Below, in pieces: positions 11,301 through 21,100 of a stretch of DNA of 64,000 nt. The notes beneath the pieces were generated by a model. It saw only the letters and a program-made list of their open reading frames with translations. It was not told the DNA's origin and searched no databases. The position numbers and the translations under genes are program-made. The first letter of the stretch is position 1; each line of letters begins with the position of its first letter. Source of the stretch: Larkinella bovis (lineage in GTDB: Bacteria > Bacteroidota > Bacteroidia > Cytophagales > Spirosomataceae); assembly GCF_042655385.1 (NCBI RefSeq), contig NZ_JBHSMA010000002.1, positions 310,001 through 374,000 of the forward strand. The letters are read 5' to 3'.

Positions 11301-14300
11301 TACGCCCCCGCTTTGTAACTACCCCGTCAATGCCATTGTAGTGGATGCAACCTGTGGTAACAGCGATGGGCGTGCCGAACTGACGGTAGGGGGGATTCCT
11401 ACTAACGCCATTCCATCGTTTGCCTGGAGCAACGGACAGGCCGGACCGGTTATCTCGGGGCTGGCGGCTGGCATTTACAGCGTAACCGCTACGATTACGG
11501 ACGGGGCCACGGTTTGTAACGTGATCGATACGGTGCAGGTCAACAACATCGGAGGGCCCATAGCCGAACTGCGGCTGATTACCCCCGCTACCTGTAACAG
11601 CAACGGCGTTGCTTCCCTGAGCATCGTCAGTGGCACCGGACCGTTCACGGTTTCCTGGACGGGAGCCGCCAGCAGTTCGCAGACGGCGGTGAACCTGGGT
11701 CCGGTCAACATCACTAACCTGCCTGCCGGCGCGTATGAATTCCGGATTAGCAGCGCAGCTGCTCCGGGTTGCTTCGGCGTCCTGAGTGTCATTATTCCGC
11801 GTAACGACGCTTCGCAAATCACGCTGATGGCTACGGCGACCGATGCGACAAGTTGTTCATCGGCCACCGGTAGCATTGTTATCACTGTACAACCGCAGGT
11901 TGGTGTAGCGGCCCCATTCTCGTATTCGTTGAATGGACAATTGCTTGGCGCATCAAATTTACTAACGTATGCCATCAATAACCTGCCTGCAGGTGTCTAT
12001 ACGGTTTCGGCCAGTTCGGCCTCGGGCTGTACTACCGCAAGCCTGCCGGTTCTCATTAATGCAACTGGAGCTCCAGCCATCACGGGCTGGACGGCCCAAT
12101 CGCCGAACTGTCCGTCTGACCAGGGTAAACTGGTATTTGCGGGGGGACAGGCCGGAACGACTTTCCGGATTCGGGAAGCCATAACGGGCGCTATTGTTGC
12201 CAACAGCATCAGCGGAATCAATTCGACGAGCTTGGTTGTATCGGCCGGGACCTATATTGTCCAGACAACCTCCGGAACCTGTGTTTCTGCCGATACACTC
12301 GTGCTGAACCGCCCGCAGGATATCGATTTCAATGTCCAATACACGCCTGAAACCTGTGCGGAGGGTGGAGTGGGCAATGGCGATGGAAGTCTGTCGGTGG
12401 TACAAATTACCGGTGGCACAAAACCCTATACTATCGTCGTGATGAACGATCTGGGCCAAACGTTTAGCGGGGCTCAGTTAAGTGCCCTGCCAGCAGGCAA
12501 CTACAGTGTCAACGTCACCGACGCCAACGGCTGTACGGGAGGGGAAGGTACGCTGGTAACGGTACCGCCCTGCGGCATTGTCTGTCCTGCACTGGATTTT
12601 AATACGGTGGTGGTTGATACCCAGTGCGATGTTGCCAACGGCGAAGCGACTGCTCAGCTGCTCAATGCTCCATCGGGGGCCACAGTTACCTATCTGTGGA
12701 GCAATGGGTTTATCGGAACAACTACCTCTGGCCTGTCGTCTGGCGTCTACTCCGTAACGGCTCAGATTACAGGGGGTAACATTTATAACGGTTGTAAATA
12801 CGTCGATACCGTAAATGTGAACGCCATCGGCGGTCCGGTCTTTACGGTTTCACCCCTGAGCCCGGCGAGCTGTACGGCCGCAAACGGTTCTGCCGTCATC
12901 AACCTGCTGAGTGGCACGGCCCCCTTCACGGTTTCCTGGACGGGTCAGACTACCGGTAGCCAGACGGTACCGAACCTGGGCAGTACGACGATCAACGGCC
13001 TGGCTGCGGGGAATTATGTCTTTACGGTAACGGGGGGCAATTCAACCTGTCAGGGCGTGTTCGACATTACGTTGCCGGGCAACTCGGGTAACCTGACGGC
13101 GACGGCGACGGCCTCAGACGTAACCGGTTGTGGCGCTTCCGATGGACGGATCACGGTCAATGTCTCCGGTGGGGTTGGGCCCTTCAGCTACATCGTTAAC
13201 GGTTTTGTCCGGGGCTATACCAGCACTCGAACCTTCTCTATTCAGGGCTTGCCTGCCGGTACTTACTATGTAGAAGTGACCGACCGCAACGGCTGTACCA
13301 CAGTTCGTGAAAATGTACTCATTAACACGACGGGTCAGCCACCGATTGCCGGGTTCACAAGTACCAGCCCGACCTGTCCGGCCGAAAATGGGACCATCGC
13401 CTTTACCGGCTCGGGCATTGCTTCTGACCAATATGTGGTGACTGTAGCCGGAGCTGCTACTCAGATCGGCCAAACGGCGGGCAATGTAGCGGCCAGCTAC
13501 TCCGTACCGGGCGGAACCTACCTGATTACCCGCACAAGCTCGACGTCCTGCGTGGTGGTCGATACGCTGGTCGTGAATCAGCCGGCCGGTCTGGATTACA
13601 ACATTCAATATGGCAATCCGACCTGCGACGCGCCGTCCAGTGGCAGCCTGGCCGTGGTGCAGCCGAGCGGAGGTACGGCTCCATTGTCTTATACCGTAAC
13701 GGGCGCAATGGGTGTAGTGACGAACCTGACAGCGCTGACCAGTGGCAGTTATACGGTTACTTTGGGGGATGCCAACGGCTGTACCCTCAGCAAGGTGGTG
13801 TCACTGACAGGTGCCTCAAGCTTTACGGTAACGGCTTCGGCTGCCAGTAGTACGGTTTGTATTGGCACAGGCACCGTTACCCTGAATGCGATGGTTTCTC
13901 CAACGGGTAGCTATACCTATACCTTTACCGGACCAAATGGTTTCGCCGAAACAAATACGACCGGCACGGTTAGCTTCGCGGCCACGGCTGTGACCGAATC
14001 GGGTAGCTATACCGTCACGGTAACGGATGCATTCGGTTGTTCCAGCAGGGCGGTCGTACCGGTTATTGTCAGTGTCTGCTGCGATCTGGTAGCTAGTGTT
14101 ACACCTGTACCTGTCACAGACTGTGCTGCCACCACGGGTGATTTAGTCATTACCTATACCGGTTCTCAAACGTATCAATATAGCTTGAATGGTGGAGCTT
14201 TTCAGCCATTGGGGGCAAGTCCGTTTACAGTATCCAACCTGGCGCCGGGGAGTTACACGGTCGTCGTCCAGGCAGTGGGAGACCCTACTTGTACGACAGT

Positions 14301-15099
14301 GTTGACCAGTTTGGTTGACGTCAATCCAATTAGCGTCTACGCCACCAGTAATAGCCCGCAATGTGCCGGAAATGACGTGGCATTCCAGGCGATTGTACAC
14401 GATGAAGCCAGTGGAACCTTTCAGTGGTCAGGGCCGAACGGTTTTAGTGGTACGGGGCAGTCCGTCAGTATTCCCAATGCCACTACTTTGGCGGCTGGTA
14501 CCTATACAGTCGTCTTCACTAACGCAGCGGGATGTTCGGCCAGTGCAACAACAGAAGTAGTGATTGCCAGTCAGCCGAGTTTGACGCTCACGGCGGGATC
14601 GGGGCAGACCATCTGTTCCGGTCAGAGTACGACCATCAATGTAGGCGGAAGCAATGGGGCAACGGTTACCTGGTCAAATACATTCGGACAAACGGGAACG
14701 GGCACCAGCATCGTTGTGGCCGGAATCGAAAACGTGAGCAGTGTACCGCAGTCCATCACCTATGTTGTGAACGCGAATGCCGGTACCTGTTCGGATCAGA
14801 CTACGTATGTTCTGACGGTCAATCCCGCGCCGGTAATCCAGGTTGTTCCATCGGCCGCGGTATACTGTGATATCGAAGAGGTTTCGATAACGGCTAGTGT
14901 ATTTCCCAATACAGCGACCATTAATTGGAATCGAACACCGGCAACGCCCAGTCCACCAGCCGCCAGCGGGAGTGGAACGGGAACCGTAACTATTCAGCAG
15001 ACCTTACCGGCTGCAACCTATACGTATACGCTTAGCGCTACGGGGACCAATGGCTGTACAAGTCAACCTGTCAATATACCGGTAACTGTCCAACAGTAA
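5395..15099 (+). CDS. Giant secreted Ig/PKD/SprB-repeat protein (about 3234 aa) with GEVED domain
   Basis: This is a predicted surface adhesin. The longest frame starts at 5395, but the signal-like helix lies at residues 141-157 (GLLLVLMILSLFAIS, then WGQN). The ATGs at 5617 or 5665 are therefore plausible true starts. A CshA-like non-repetitive region (~165-395) ends in DFGDAPASYG. A GEVED domain follows (GGWIDFNRNGTFDNGEF, then LPDGEVEDH). Next come four ~105-aa Ig-like repeats carrying YQWQQS, a long Ig/PKD-like region, two ~1.25-kb cassettes (11311-13811) and more Ig-like domains. The protein stops after a complete Ig-like domain (PVTVQQ). It has neither a T9SS sorting domain nor the dockerin-like tail of the next two giants. 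The next gene begins 14 bp later. Confidence 0.85.
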   Translation: MTRNGIKEKSCTQIMKVISPGHRKVLVGSWPVSEQSVSSGKAWFGPPGYGSEVDRNHAEKTTDPCADSHLRGWEMDLDIIPKDLTHSATYMMDSTTTKALSAFRPAPSRLVALLAGGYVISGLKKIVSFSGGKKSRYLSRGLLLVLMILSLFAISTTGWGQNLRKATGGSGKYRNSIWWMNFSGVNLAAGQTFTRTFTVNGLSINVVIDQVSFTYSGSIIRGPLSDARLAGYQPGSYVGDGMDNLYNIGGTGTANTLTNALANTLLGTTPSFRFRAYATLNGAPIRLGLVFGSAEDDYITPENVYEFSEGTTNGTGWQLLEKYTPPTGLFKKVIFSGNDKTVQLQVGSTSDPGADGPGNVALMYTGLANTSASNRLSVNMRLRGGGKAAMAVGLIVDEDFGDAPASYGVANHVYFPLLDGGRNPSPSVTHATYLYGPQSPVIAAGTVASTKLWLGNTAPDADNNQQSNGSASGDDNDGNDDENAITPPTLTLCQNSYALTVNVRNWTGSTARLGGWIDFNRNGTFDNGEFASAAVANNATSVVLNWSNLAGKGIVGGQSYIRLRLSTQAIAATDDIGSLPDGEVEDHPITIYAPPVVTNPPDNRTICNGGNASFAATVTGANTYQWQQSTNGGSTWTNLTNGVTGGVTVAGAKTTTLTLSAVPTSWNNRRYRLVASNSANPASCRSVNSGGAILTVVADAVITWQPPSRTLCVGGTTSISSWVEGGTGTATTVWQRLIPGGSWTNITATLDGSRYTGFTTGTLTISNVNAGMNNYQYRRTTWYSGSGCNWAVSSPARLTVVPDPAITDHPDNLTICAPDDIVLTAQATGGIGALTYQWQQSVDNGATWTNLTNGTFSGAVFTGVFSPTMSIANYPAAWNGRRYRLAVGNAAGASLGCTNQVISNAAIITAQSGGPKITQQPVARAVCGGGTATFAVSVSGTTGTVAYQWQQSTDNGSTWSNLTNGTSGGVTIAGSFSNTLSLSNLTAAFSGRRYRVLVNDAAACNPVSAGALLTVNPDPVVTLEALNGTICAGSRDTLETSISGGAGTMGYQWALGASASGPFTTIPGASSSTLATDDNLPAGTYYYRVTVTPTGSGCSSATAVSSVTVNARPSVAVLSGGGVICPDGTASLQVAVTGGAAPYTVQYLEGNLLAMINEYISGSSIGVAPTATTAYSLVSVSDTNGCSSPAVSGSALVTVTGGVTSASLVGGGTVCAGSSSTVAVAIEGGVGPYEVVYSDGVTSYTATNYSPGSPLSVTIGSGDTSFELVSVTDAAGCVAPDEESIADFVVLDSQFATDALLSACDNGSGVAVFDLTQADTIILGGIAGHVAYYRDSLLTQLIAPASGFSSGADTVYARVTRSPQGCVDTARVVLELNTIAVGILGADSVCVSQPLQLSVVQDGGQGPVSYSWSGPNGFSSTAESPVVSLSATVGLSGDYVVTVTDSTGCMGRDTLRITVAPCCSLTALPSSSSVAACVGSTVSFSVTFGQGQGAPTVVWSGPNGFSASTAVVTIASATTADSGLYSYTVTDGVGCTAVGSIPVTIDDSINAHADPQVACVGQVITLNATAGGTSYQWSGPNGFATTVSVSSFELTSSATISMAGTYTVVVTGAGGCSGTATALVTVNPATSLTASVSTLTVCSGEEVLIAYTPTPAEAEVTWVRQPDGGIGTGNVIDVLTSMGASPTSYTYIAYISAVSGCQSNTVTTVVTVNPRPTVTPSSYEQVVCAGQNYGVTFTTDMPATVQWRLVSPTPPAPLSGTGDISATAPATPTSQTLVYQAWAVASGSSCSIGDTIETLVIVSPGLQVSAFASSATVCVGSPLSLSVDVVPTGSYTYAWIGPNGYVATAANPLVSATAAITNSGSYTVVVTDASGCSGTAVVPVVVGNCCPIPEPIATVSLCNNETLNLATYTPAGGSFTLLTGTSGSLSGSTFNGIVSGAGVFKVGFRPAGLAANCAPDTITVVVRNCTPPLCNYPVNAIVVDATCGNSDGRAELTVGGIPTNAIPSFAWSNGQAGPVISGLAAGIYSVTATITDGATVCNVIDTVQVNNIGGPIAELRLITPATCNSNGVASLSIVSGTGPFTVSWTGAASSSQTAVNLGPVNITNLPAGAYEFRISSAAAPGCFGVLSVIIPRNDASQITLMATATDATSCSSATGSIVITVQPQVGVAAPFSYSLNGQLLGASNLLTYAINNLPAGVYTVSASSASGCTTASLPVLINATGAPAITGWTAQSPNCPSDQGKLVFAGGQAGTTFRIREAITGAIVANSISGINSTSLVVSAGTYIVQTTSGTCVSADTLVLNRPQDIDFNVQYTPETCAEGGVGNGDGSLSVVQITGGTKPYTIVVMNDLGQTFSGAQLSALPAGNYSVNVTDANGCTGGEGTLVTVPPCGIVCPALDFNTVVVDTQCDVANGEATAQLLNAPSGATVTYLWSNGFIGTTTSGLSSGVYSVTAQITGGNIYNGCKYVDTVNVNAIGGPVFTVSPLSPASCTAANGSAVINLLSGTAPFTVSWTGQTTGSQTVPNLGSTTINGLAAGNYVFTVTGGNSTCQGVFDITLPGNSGNLTATATASDVTGCGASDGRITVNVSGGVGPFSYIVNGFVRGYTSTRTFSIQGLPAGTYYVEVTDRNGCTTVRENVLINTTGQPPIAGFTSTSPTCPAENGTIAFTGSGIASDQYVVTVAGAATQIGQTAGNVAASYSVPGGTYLITRTSSTSCVVVDTLVVNQPAGLDYNIQYGNPTCDAPSSGSLAVVQPSGGTAPLSYTVTGAMGVVTNLTALTSGSYTVTLGDANGCTLSKVVSLTGASSFTVTASAASSTVCIGTGTVTLNAMVSPTGSYTYTFTGPNGFAETNTTGTVSFAATAVTESGSYTVTVTDAFGCSSRAVVPVIVSVCCDLVASVTPVPVTDCAATTGDLVITYTGSQTYQYSLNGGAFQPLGASPFTVSNLAPGSYTVVVQAVGDPTCTTVLTSLVDVNPISVYATSNSPQCAGNDVAFQAIVHDEASGTFQWSGPNGFSGTGQSVSIPNATTLAAGTYTVVFTNAAGCSASATTEVVIASQPSLTLTAGSGQTICSGQSTTINVGGSNGATVTWSNTFGQTGTGTSIVVAGIENVSSVPQSITYVVNANAGTCSDQTTYVLTVNPAPVIQVVPSAAVYCDIEEVSITASVFPNTATINWNRTPATPSPPAASGSGTGTVTIQQTLPAATYTYTLSATGTNGCTSQPVNIPVTVQQ
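7177..8445 (+). repeat. Four tandem Ig-like repeats inside the 3234-aa protein
   Basis: Four coding units of about 315-325 bp begin near 7177, 7489, 7804 and 8128. Three of the four carry YQWQQS followed by a Gly/Ser-rich stretch with TWTNLTNG or TWSNLTNG; the second has the variant VWQRL. Each unit has a Cys near its start and an RRYR-like strand near its end. They are diverged at DNA level, so this is an old protein-level expansion. Confidence 0.8.
11311..13811 (+). repeat. Two copies of the ~1.25-kb 'VVDA-SWTG-AGWT-FNVQY' cassette
   Basis: The copies span 11311-12579 and 12580-13811. Each encodes the same order of sub-units: VVDxxC with WSNG and GVYSVTA (SprB-like), then SWTG, a TATA-rich unit with PAGVYTV, a GW/GF unit followed by CPxxxG, and a DFNVQY or DYNIQY unit ending in DANGCT. 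Six further copies occur in the 6195-aa protein. Junction coordinates are approximate. Confidence 0.8.
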
Positions 15100-15113
15100 A
15101 TAAGCCTACCATT

Positions 15114-18100
15114 ATGACGCAGTTATCAATGTATTGCACTGCCAAACAAATATATTGTTCGAGTATGGGACTAAATCCTGCCTCTGTCATTCGTACGGCC
15201 TCCCTTGCCCCAAAGGGTAATAAGATGGTGCGTTCATCTCGCCGGTCAACGTGGCACGTCGTACTTCATTTGCTGGGTTATTGCCTGATCTGTCTATCAG
15301 GCTGGCAGACCATTTCCCAAACCCGGGCAGAAGGAATAGCAGATGATGTGCCCGGCACCTGGCTGCATACCAATCAGGATATTTATGCCTATGTCGGAAC
15401 CGGCGAAAGACTCCAATGGAACATATCCAAAGCGACCAATGGGGTAGATGCCGCTTATTCGGTTACGATCTATAGCCCAACCGGACAGATTTCTACCTGT
15501 ACGATGGCCGCAGGCGCGGCCATCAATACTCCGTGTTCAAGCTCCATTACGGCATCCGCAACCGGGATTTACACCATCCGAATTGTCAGGACTCCCATCG
15601 CAGGTAACACGGGGACATTTACGGCAAAGGTGAATTGGCAAGTCAATGTACGTCAGGCGAATAATACCAATATACCCGGGCGGGTCTATGTGAAAAAATT
15701 GACTACCTATGATGGCGGTAATACCCACGATTTTGATCTTCAGTTTGTTAGCGAATACGGGTATCGGTATCTGGCCGCTTATAAAGGCTTCCGGGGAATT
15801 TATGCGAACATCTCAGCGGATGCGTACGGCGTACGATTACCCAACTCCTGTTTGTCGGCATACCGTAGTATGGAAGGGAGCGACCCCGGCTTTACGCCAC
15901 CCAATGACGACTGTGGAGGGTTATATAAAATCTTCTTCAATACACCAAATGGCGTGCCTGCGAGTGCGAATCGTTGGAATTACACCACCGGACAGCAGGT
16001 TATCGACTGGATTAATCCAACAATTCAGACCCCATCCATTTCCGGGCTTACATTTTCATCGTCCTCATTGACGAACCGGGCGGGCAATTTCTCGTTTATG
16101 GTGGTCAACTTCTCTGGAAACGCCCTCTTTCAGATCGATGCCAATCACAATGGAAGCTATACGGATGCGGTAGACCGAACCATTCCCTTCAATGCGTTGA
16201 GCGGTTCCAATACCATTGCCTGGGATGGCAGAGATGGTACGGGGGCGCTCATAAGTTGTGTTCAGGCAGTGCAGGCCCGCGTTCTGATTGATCGGGAAGC
16301 GGAGATCCATTTTACTATGTGGGATGTTGAAGGATTGGGTTCCCTGGCTGTAACCCGACAGAATGGAGCGGGCGCCCCTGATTCAAACCTATACTGGGAT
16401 GATAGCTACCTGACGACGACAGGGCGATGTCCGGATGCCATTCCGACCAATCCACTAAGTGCTACAGCGGGAGCCAATAGTAGTAGTGGCGTGCATGGCT
16501 GGAATTATCCCACTACCTGTACTTCAAATGGGACGTGGGGAGATGAACGGTATATTGATAACTGGGCCTATGCAACGTCTTCTGCTCAGACCATCATTGA
16601 AGTTCCGGGAGTGCAGCCTAGTTCGCTGACTGCTTCGGTTACCAATCTGAGTATTTGCTCGGGCGAAGAAGTAGCCATTAATTATACGACAACTCCGTCG
16701 GGCGAAACCGTACGCTGGGACCGGATGCCAGGCAACCGTATTGGTATCGGTAATGTACAGGACTTTCCTACGGCTACTGGTACAGCGCCTGAATCGTATA
16801 CCTACACGGCCTATATTCCGAGTGTCTCCGGCTGTGAAAGCAATACCGTTACGACCATCGTAACGGTTAATCCCCGTCCGGTCATCACGCCCTCGGTTTG
16901 TTCGCTGACGATCTGCTCGGGCCAAACGGGAAACATCACCTTTATCTCAAGCATACCCGGTTCAACGATCCACTGGGAGCGCACCCCCACCACCCCGGCC
17001 CCCGCCAGCGGCACGGGTGACATCAGCCAGAGTTTTATCAACACCGGCCCAACTTCGCTGACGTATACCTATAAAATCTGGGCGACTTCGCCCGCTCCGG
17101 CTTCGTGTCCGTCCTCGACGACGATCACCTGCGAGATTGTGGTGACACCGGGTCTGGAAGTAACAGCTGTTGCGAACAGCGCCACGGTTTGCGTGGGTTC
17201 TCCATTGAGTCTGTCGGCGTCGGTGGTTCCGATCGGCAATTATACCTACGCCTGGACGGGTCCCAACGGCTATGCCGGATCGGGCGCTACCCCGACGGTT
17301 TCGGCCAGTGCGGGAGTAACGCAGAGTGGAAGCTATACGGTGGTGGTGACGGATGCCGCCGGTTGTTCGGGAACAGCAGTCGTGCCGGTGGTGGTGGCCA
17401 ACTGTTGTATAAATTTTGCCTTGAACCAGGTGACGAGCAATGCACATTGCGGCCAGTCGGATGGGGGAGCTACCATTACCGCCAGTGGTGGGACGGCGCC
17501 CTATACCTATGCGTGGAGCCAGGGAGCTTCGACCAGCGTGGTGAGTGGGCTAGCACCAGGTAGTTATTCAGTAGTCGTGACCGACGCGATTGGTTGCAGC
17601 ACGACCGCGCTGGTAACGATCGGGAATGTGGCCGGACCTCAATTAGCGGTGATTTCGACGACCCCGGCCACCTGCGTGGGAGCAACGGGCGTGGCCAGTG
17701 TGACGGCGAGTGGGGGGACAACTCCTTATAGTTACACCTGGAGCACGGGTGCCACAGGCAGTGTACTCAATGGAGTAGTTGCCGGCACCTACAGTGTGAC
17801 GGTCGCCGATGCAACGGGCTGTCGGGATGTACTTGCGGTGGACATCGACAGTACGCCGGGCAATCTGACAAGTTCCATTGCCAGCACACCTTCGGCCTGT
17901 GGTCAGGCCACGGGTATAGCTTCTGTGACGGCCAGTGGTGGTGCGACCCCTTTTACCTATCGATGGAGTAACGGCGCGACCACGGCCGGCATCAGTGGCC
18001 TGGTTGCGGGAGCCTATAGTGTGACAGTAACCGACGGGAACGGCTGTTTTGTAACCAACCAGGTTACCATCAGCGACCTGGCCGGGCCGAGTGTGGTAGT

Positions 18101-21100
18101 CAGCAACACGGCGGTGAGCTGTAACAGTACCTCAACGGGGCTGGCTCTGGCAGTGGCCAGTGGCGGTACGGCTCCTTACACCTATCTGTGGAGTAATGGA
18201 GCTACCAGTAGCAGCGTCAGCGGTCTGGCGGCTGGTGCATACAGTGTAATTGTACGGGATGCGAACGGTTGCCAGGCCAGCGGTTGGGTAAAAATTAGTG
18301 AACCAGCGGTGATTGTGGCGGAGCTGTCGGCCAGCACGATTGTGTGCGGCAATACAACGGGAGAAATTACGGTAGTGAGTATAGAGGGTGGTACGGCCCC
18401 CTACAGTTATCAATGGAGCAACGGCTCGGTAAGTCAGAATCTGGTGGGTGTAGTCGCGGGCTTATACAGTTTGACGGTGGCTGATGCTAATGGGTGTCTT
18501 GCCATTGGATCCGCTACGCTGGTTTTGCCAACGAATTGCTGCTCGCTGACGGCCACGGCCGGGAACGCGATTGTGGCCTGTGAAGGGGGAACCTTCAATC
18601 TGGCGGTCACAGCAGGCAACAGCACGACGGCATCGGTCGCCACCCCATTAACCTATGTTTGGAGGGGCCCTAACGGTTTTGCCGACAACACCGCAAATCC
18701 AACCATCACACCAGCCACGGCAGCGGCTGCGGGTATTTATAGTGTGACCGTTACCGATGGGGCTGGTTGTGCGGCTACGGCCAGTGTGAGTGTAACGGTT
18801 AGTTCTGCACCGTCTGCTGGCAACGATGTTATTCTGTCAATCTGTAACAACGAGACGGTTGACCTGGCAACGTATTTCACTTCTGGCGGTTCCTTTAGCG
18901 CCCTGAATGGGTCCTTGACGGGTTCCGTTTTCAATGGTATTACCTCGGGGGTTGGCTCGTTCACGGTACTCTACTCCGTGGGTGGCAACGGTTGCCCGAT
19001 CGATGTGGCTATGACCACTATCATCGTCCGGGATTGTTCGGTCCCACCCTGTAACTATCCGATCAGCTCGGCGGTCGTGGACGCTACCTGCGGCAACAGC
19101 GATGGGCGGGCGACGTTTTCACTGGGGGGGCTGCCAACCACGGGCACTACCGTCGGTTATGCCTGGAGCAATGGCAAAACCGGCCCATCCGTGACCGGAT
19201 TGGCAGCGGGCGTTTATTCCGTTACAGCCACTATATCCACACCTGTAGGGACCTGTACAGTTGTCGAACAAATTCAGGTTAATGAAATCGGCGGCCCGGT
19301 TGCTGAGATCGACCTGATTTCTGCCGCCGACTGTATGGGGGCCAATGGTGCCGTCGCTATTGAAATAACCAGTGGCACCGGACCGTTCCGGATTAGCTGG
19401 AATGGAGCGGCCACTGGTACGCAGACCGGTGTGAACCTGGGGACGACGACCATCCCGAATCTGGCTGCCGGACAATATACATTCGAAATTACTAGTGCAA
19501 CCAGTAATACGGCTTGCTCCTCATTCCTGAGTGTAACCATTCCGCGAGACAACAGCGACCGAATTACGTTGACCGCGACTCCGACCAATGCTACCGTCTG
19601 CGGTTCGGCGACGGGTAGCATTCAGATTACGGCTACCCCCGCGGTTGGGGTAACAGGACCGTTCTCCTTCTCTCTGAATGGAGTCGAAATTGCTACCTCA
19701 TCCTTGCCGACGTATATGATAAACGGCTTGCTAGCGGGGACCTATACAGTAGGAGTCAGTTCGGCCGAAGGATGTTCGGCTGCGGATGTCCCGGTTGTTA
19801 TTCAGGACACCGGAGTCCCGGCCATTGCCGGCTGGACCGCCGTTGACCCGAATTGTCCGAGTGACCAGGGCAAGCTCGTGTTTGCCGGAGGGCAACCTAC
19901 TGCCACGTTCCGGATCCGGGAGGCTGCTTCGGGCTCAGTTGTTGCCAATAATGTAAGCGGAGCAACCTCCACCACGCTGGTGTTACCGGCAGGTACGTAC
20001 ACTATTGAGCAAACGGTGACCGGATCAAATTGTGAATCCTTCACAAGCGTGACGATCAACCGTCCGGAAGGCCTGGATTTCAATGTCCAGTATACCAAGG
20101 TGACTTGTGGTCCGGGCGGAGTTGCCAACAATGATGGAAGCATTAGCATTATACAGATTTCGGGCGGAACACCACCCTATACCATCGCGGTTCGGAATGC
20201 TCAGAATCAGGTTGTCTCAAACCTGCAGGCCGTTGCGCCCGGTATTTATGCAATCCAGGTGGTTGATTCGAAAGGATGCTCGGGGGTAGAAAATGTGTTT
20301 GTAACGGTTCCGGATTGCCAGCTGGAATGTCCGGTTGTTCCGATGAATACGTTCGTCGTGGATGCCAACTGTACGGCAACCGACGGTCGGGCGGTGGCGC
20401 AATTGGGAGCCTACGATGAGAGCGAGGTCGATTATCAGTGGAGTAACGGGTTCTTTGGGAAGAATGTCAACGGTCTGGCTTCTGGGGTCTATTCGGTCAC
20501 GGCGACCATTTTAACGGGTTCTTTTGTTGGTTGTGCATACGTTGAGAAGGTTAACGTTAACCAGATTAGTGGTCCGGTTGTTGCGCCGGGCATCATTAAT
20601 CCATCCAGCTGTGCGGCCAATACAGGCACGGTTTCGTTTAGCATTACGAGTGGCACCGGGCCGTTTACGGTTACCTGGAGCGGAGCAATGAGTAGCTCTC
20701 GCTCGGTGAATGGAACAACGCCCTTTCAGTTTACGCAAACAGGACTGGCCCCTGGCGACTATGTCTTCACTTTCAAAGGCAGTGATTCAGACTGTCAAAC
20801 GGTTCTGGATGTAACGATTCCGGTTTCTTCGAGCAGCAGTATAACCTTGACTGCAACGCCTAATCCAGCTTCGGGTTGTGGGGCACAGGATGGGTCGATT
20901 AACCTGACCGCTTCGGGAAGTGGTCCTGCGTATATATTCTCCCTGAATGGCGTTGCCTATACCTCGGTTTCCGTGAATACGGTGGTCATTCCGAACCTGC
21001 CGGCGGGTGTGTATACCGTTGGGGTAACGAGTGGGGCCAATGGTTGCGAAACCGAACGCCAGGTGATCATTCAGGAAACAGGAGCTCCGGTAGTTTCAGG

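Noticed and set aside
11251..11817. Long antisense frames throughout the giant genes (this one 188 codons)
   Set aside because: Stop-poor antisense frames arise from the Thr/Ser/Val/Gly-rich sense repeats. None has a plausible domain or start context.
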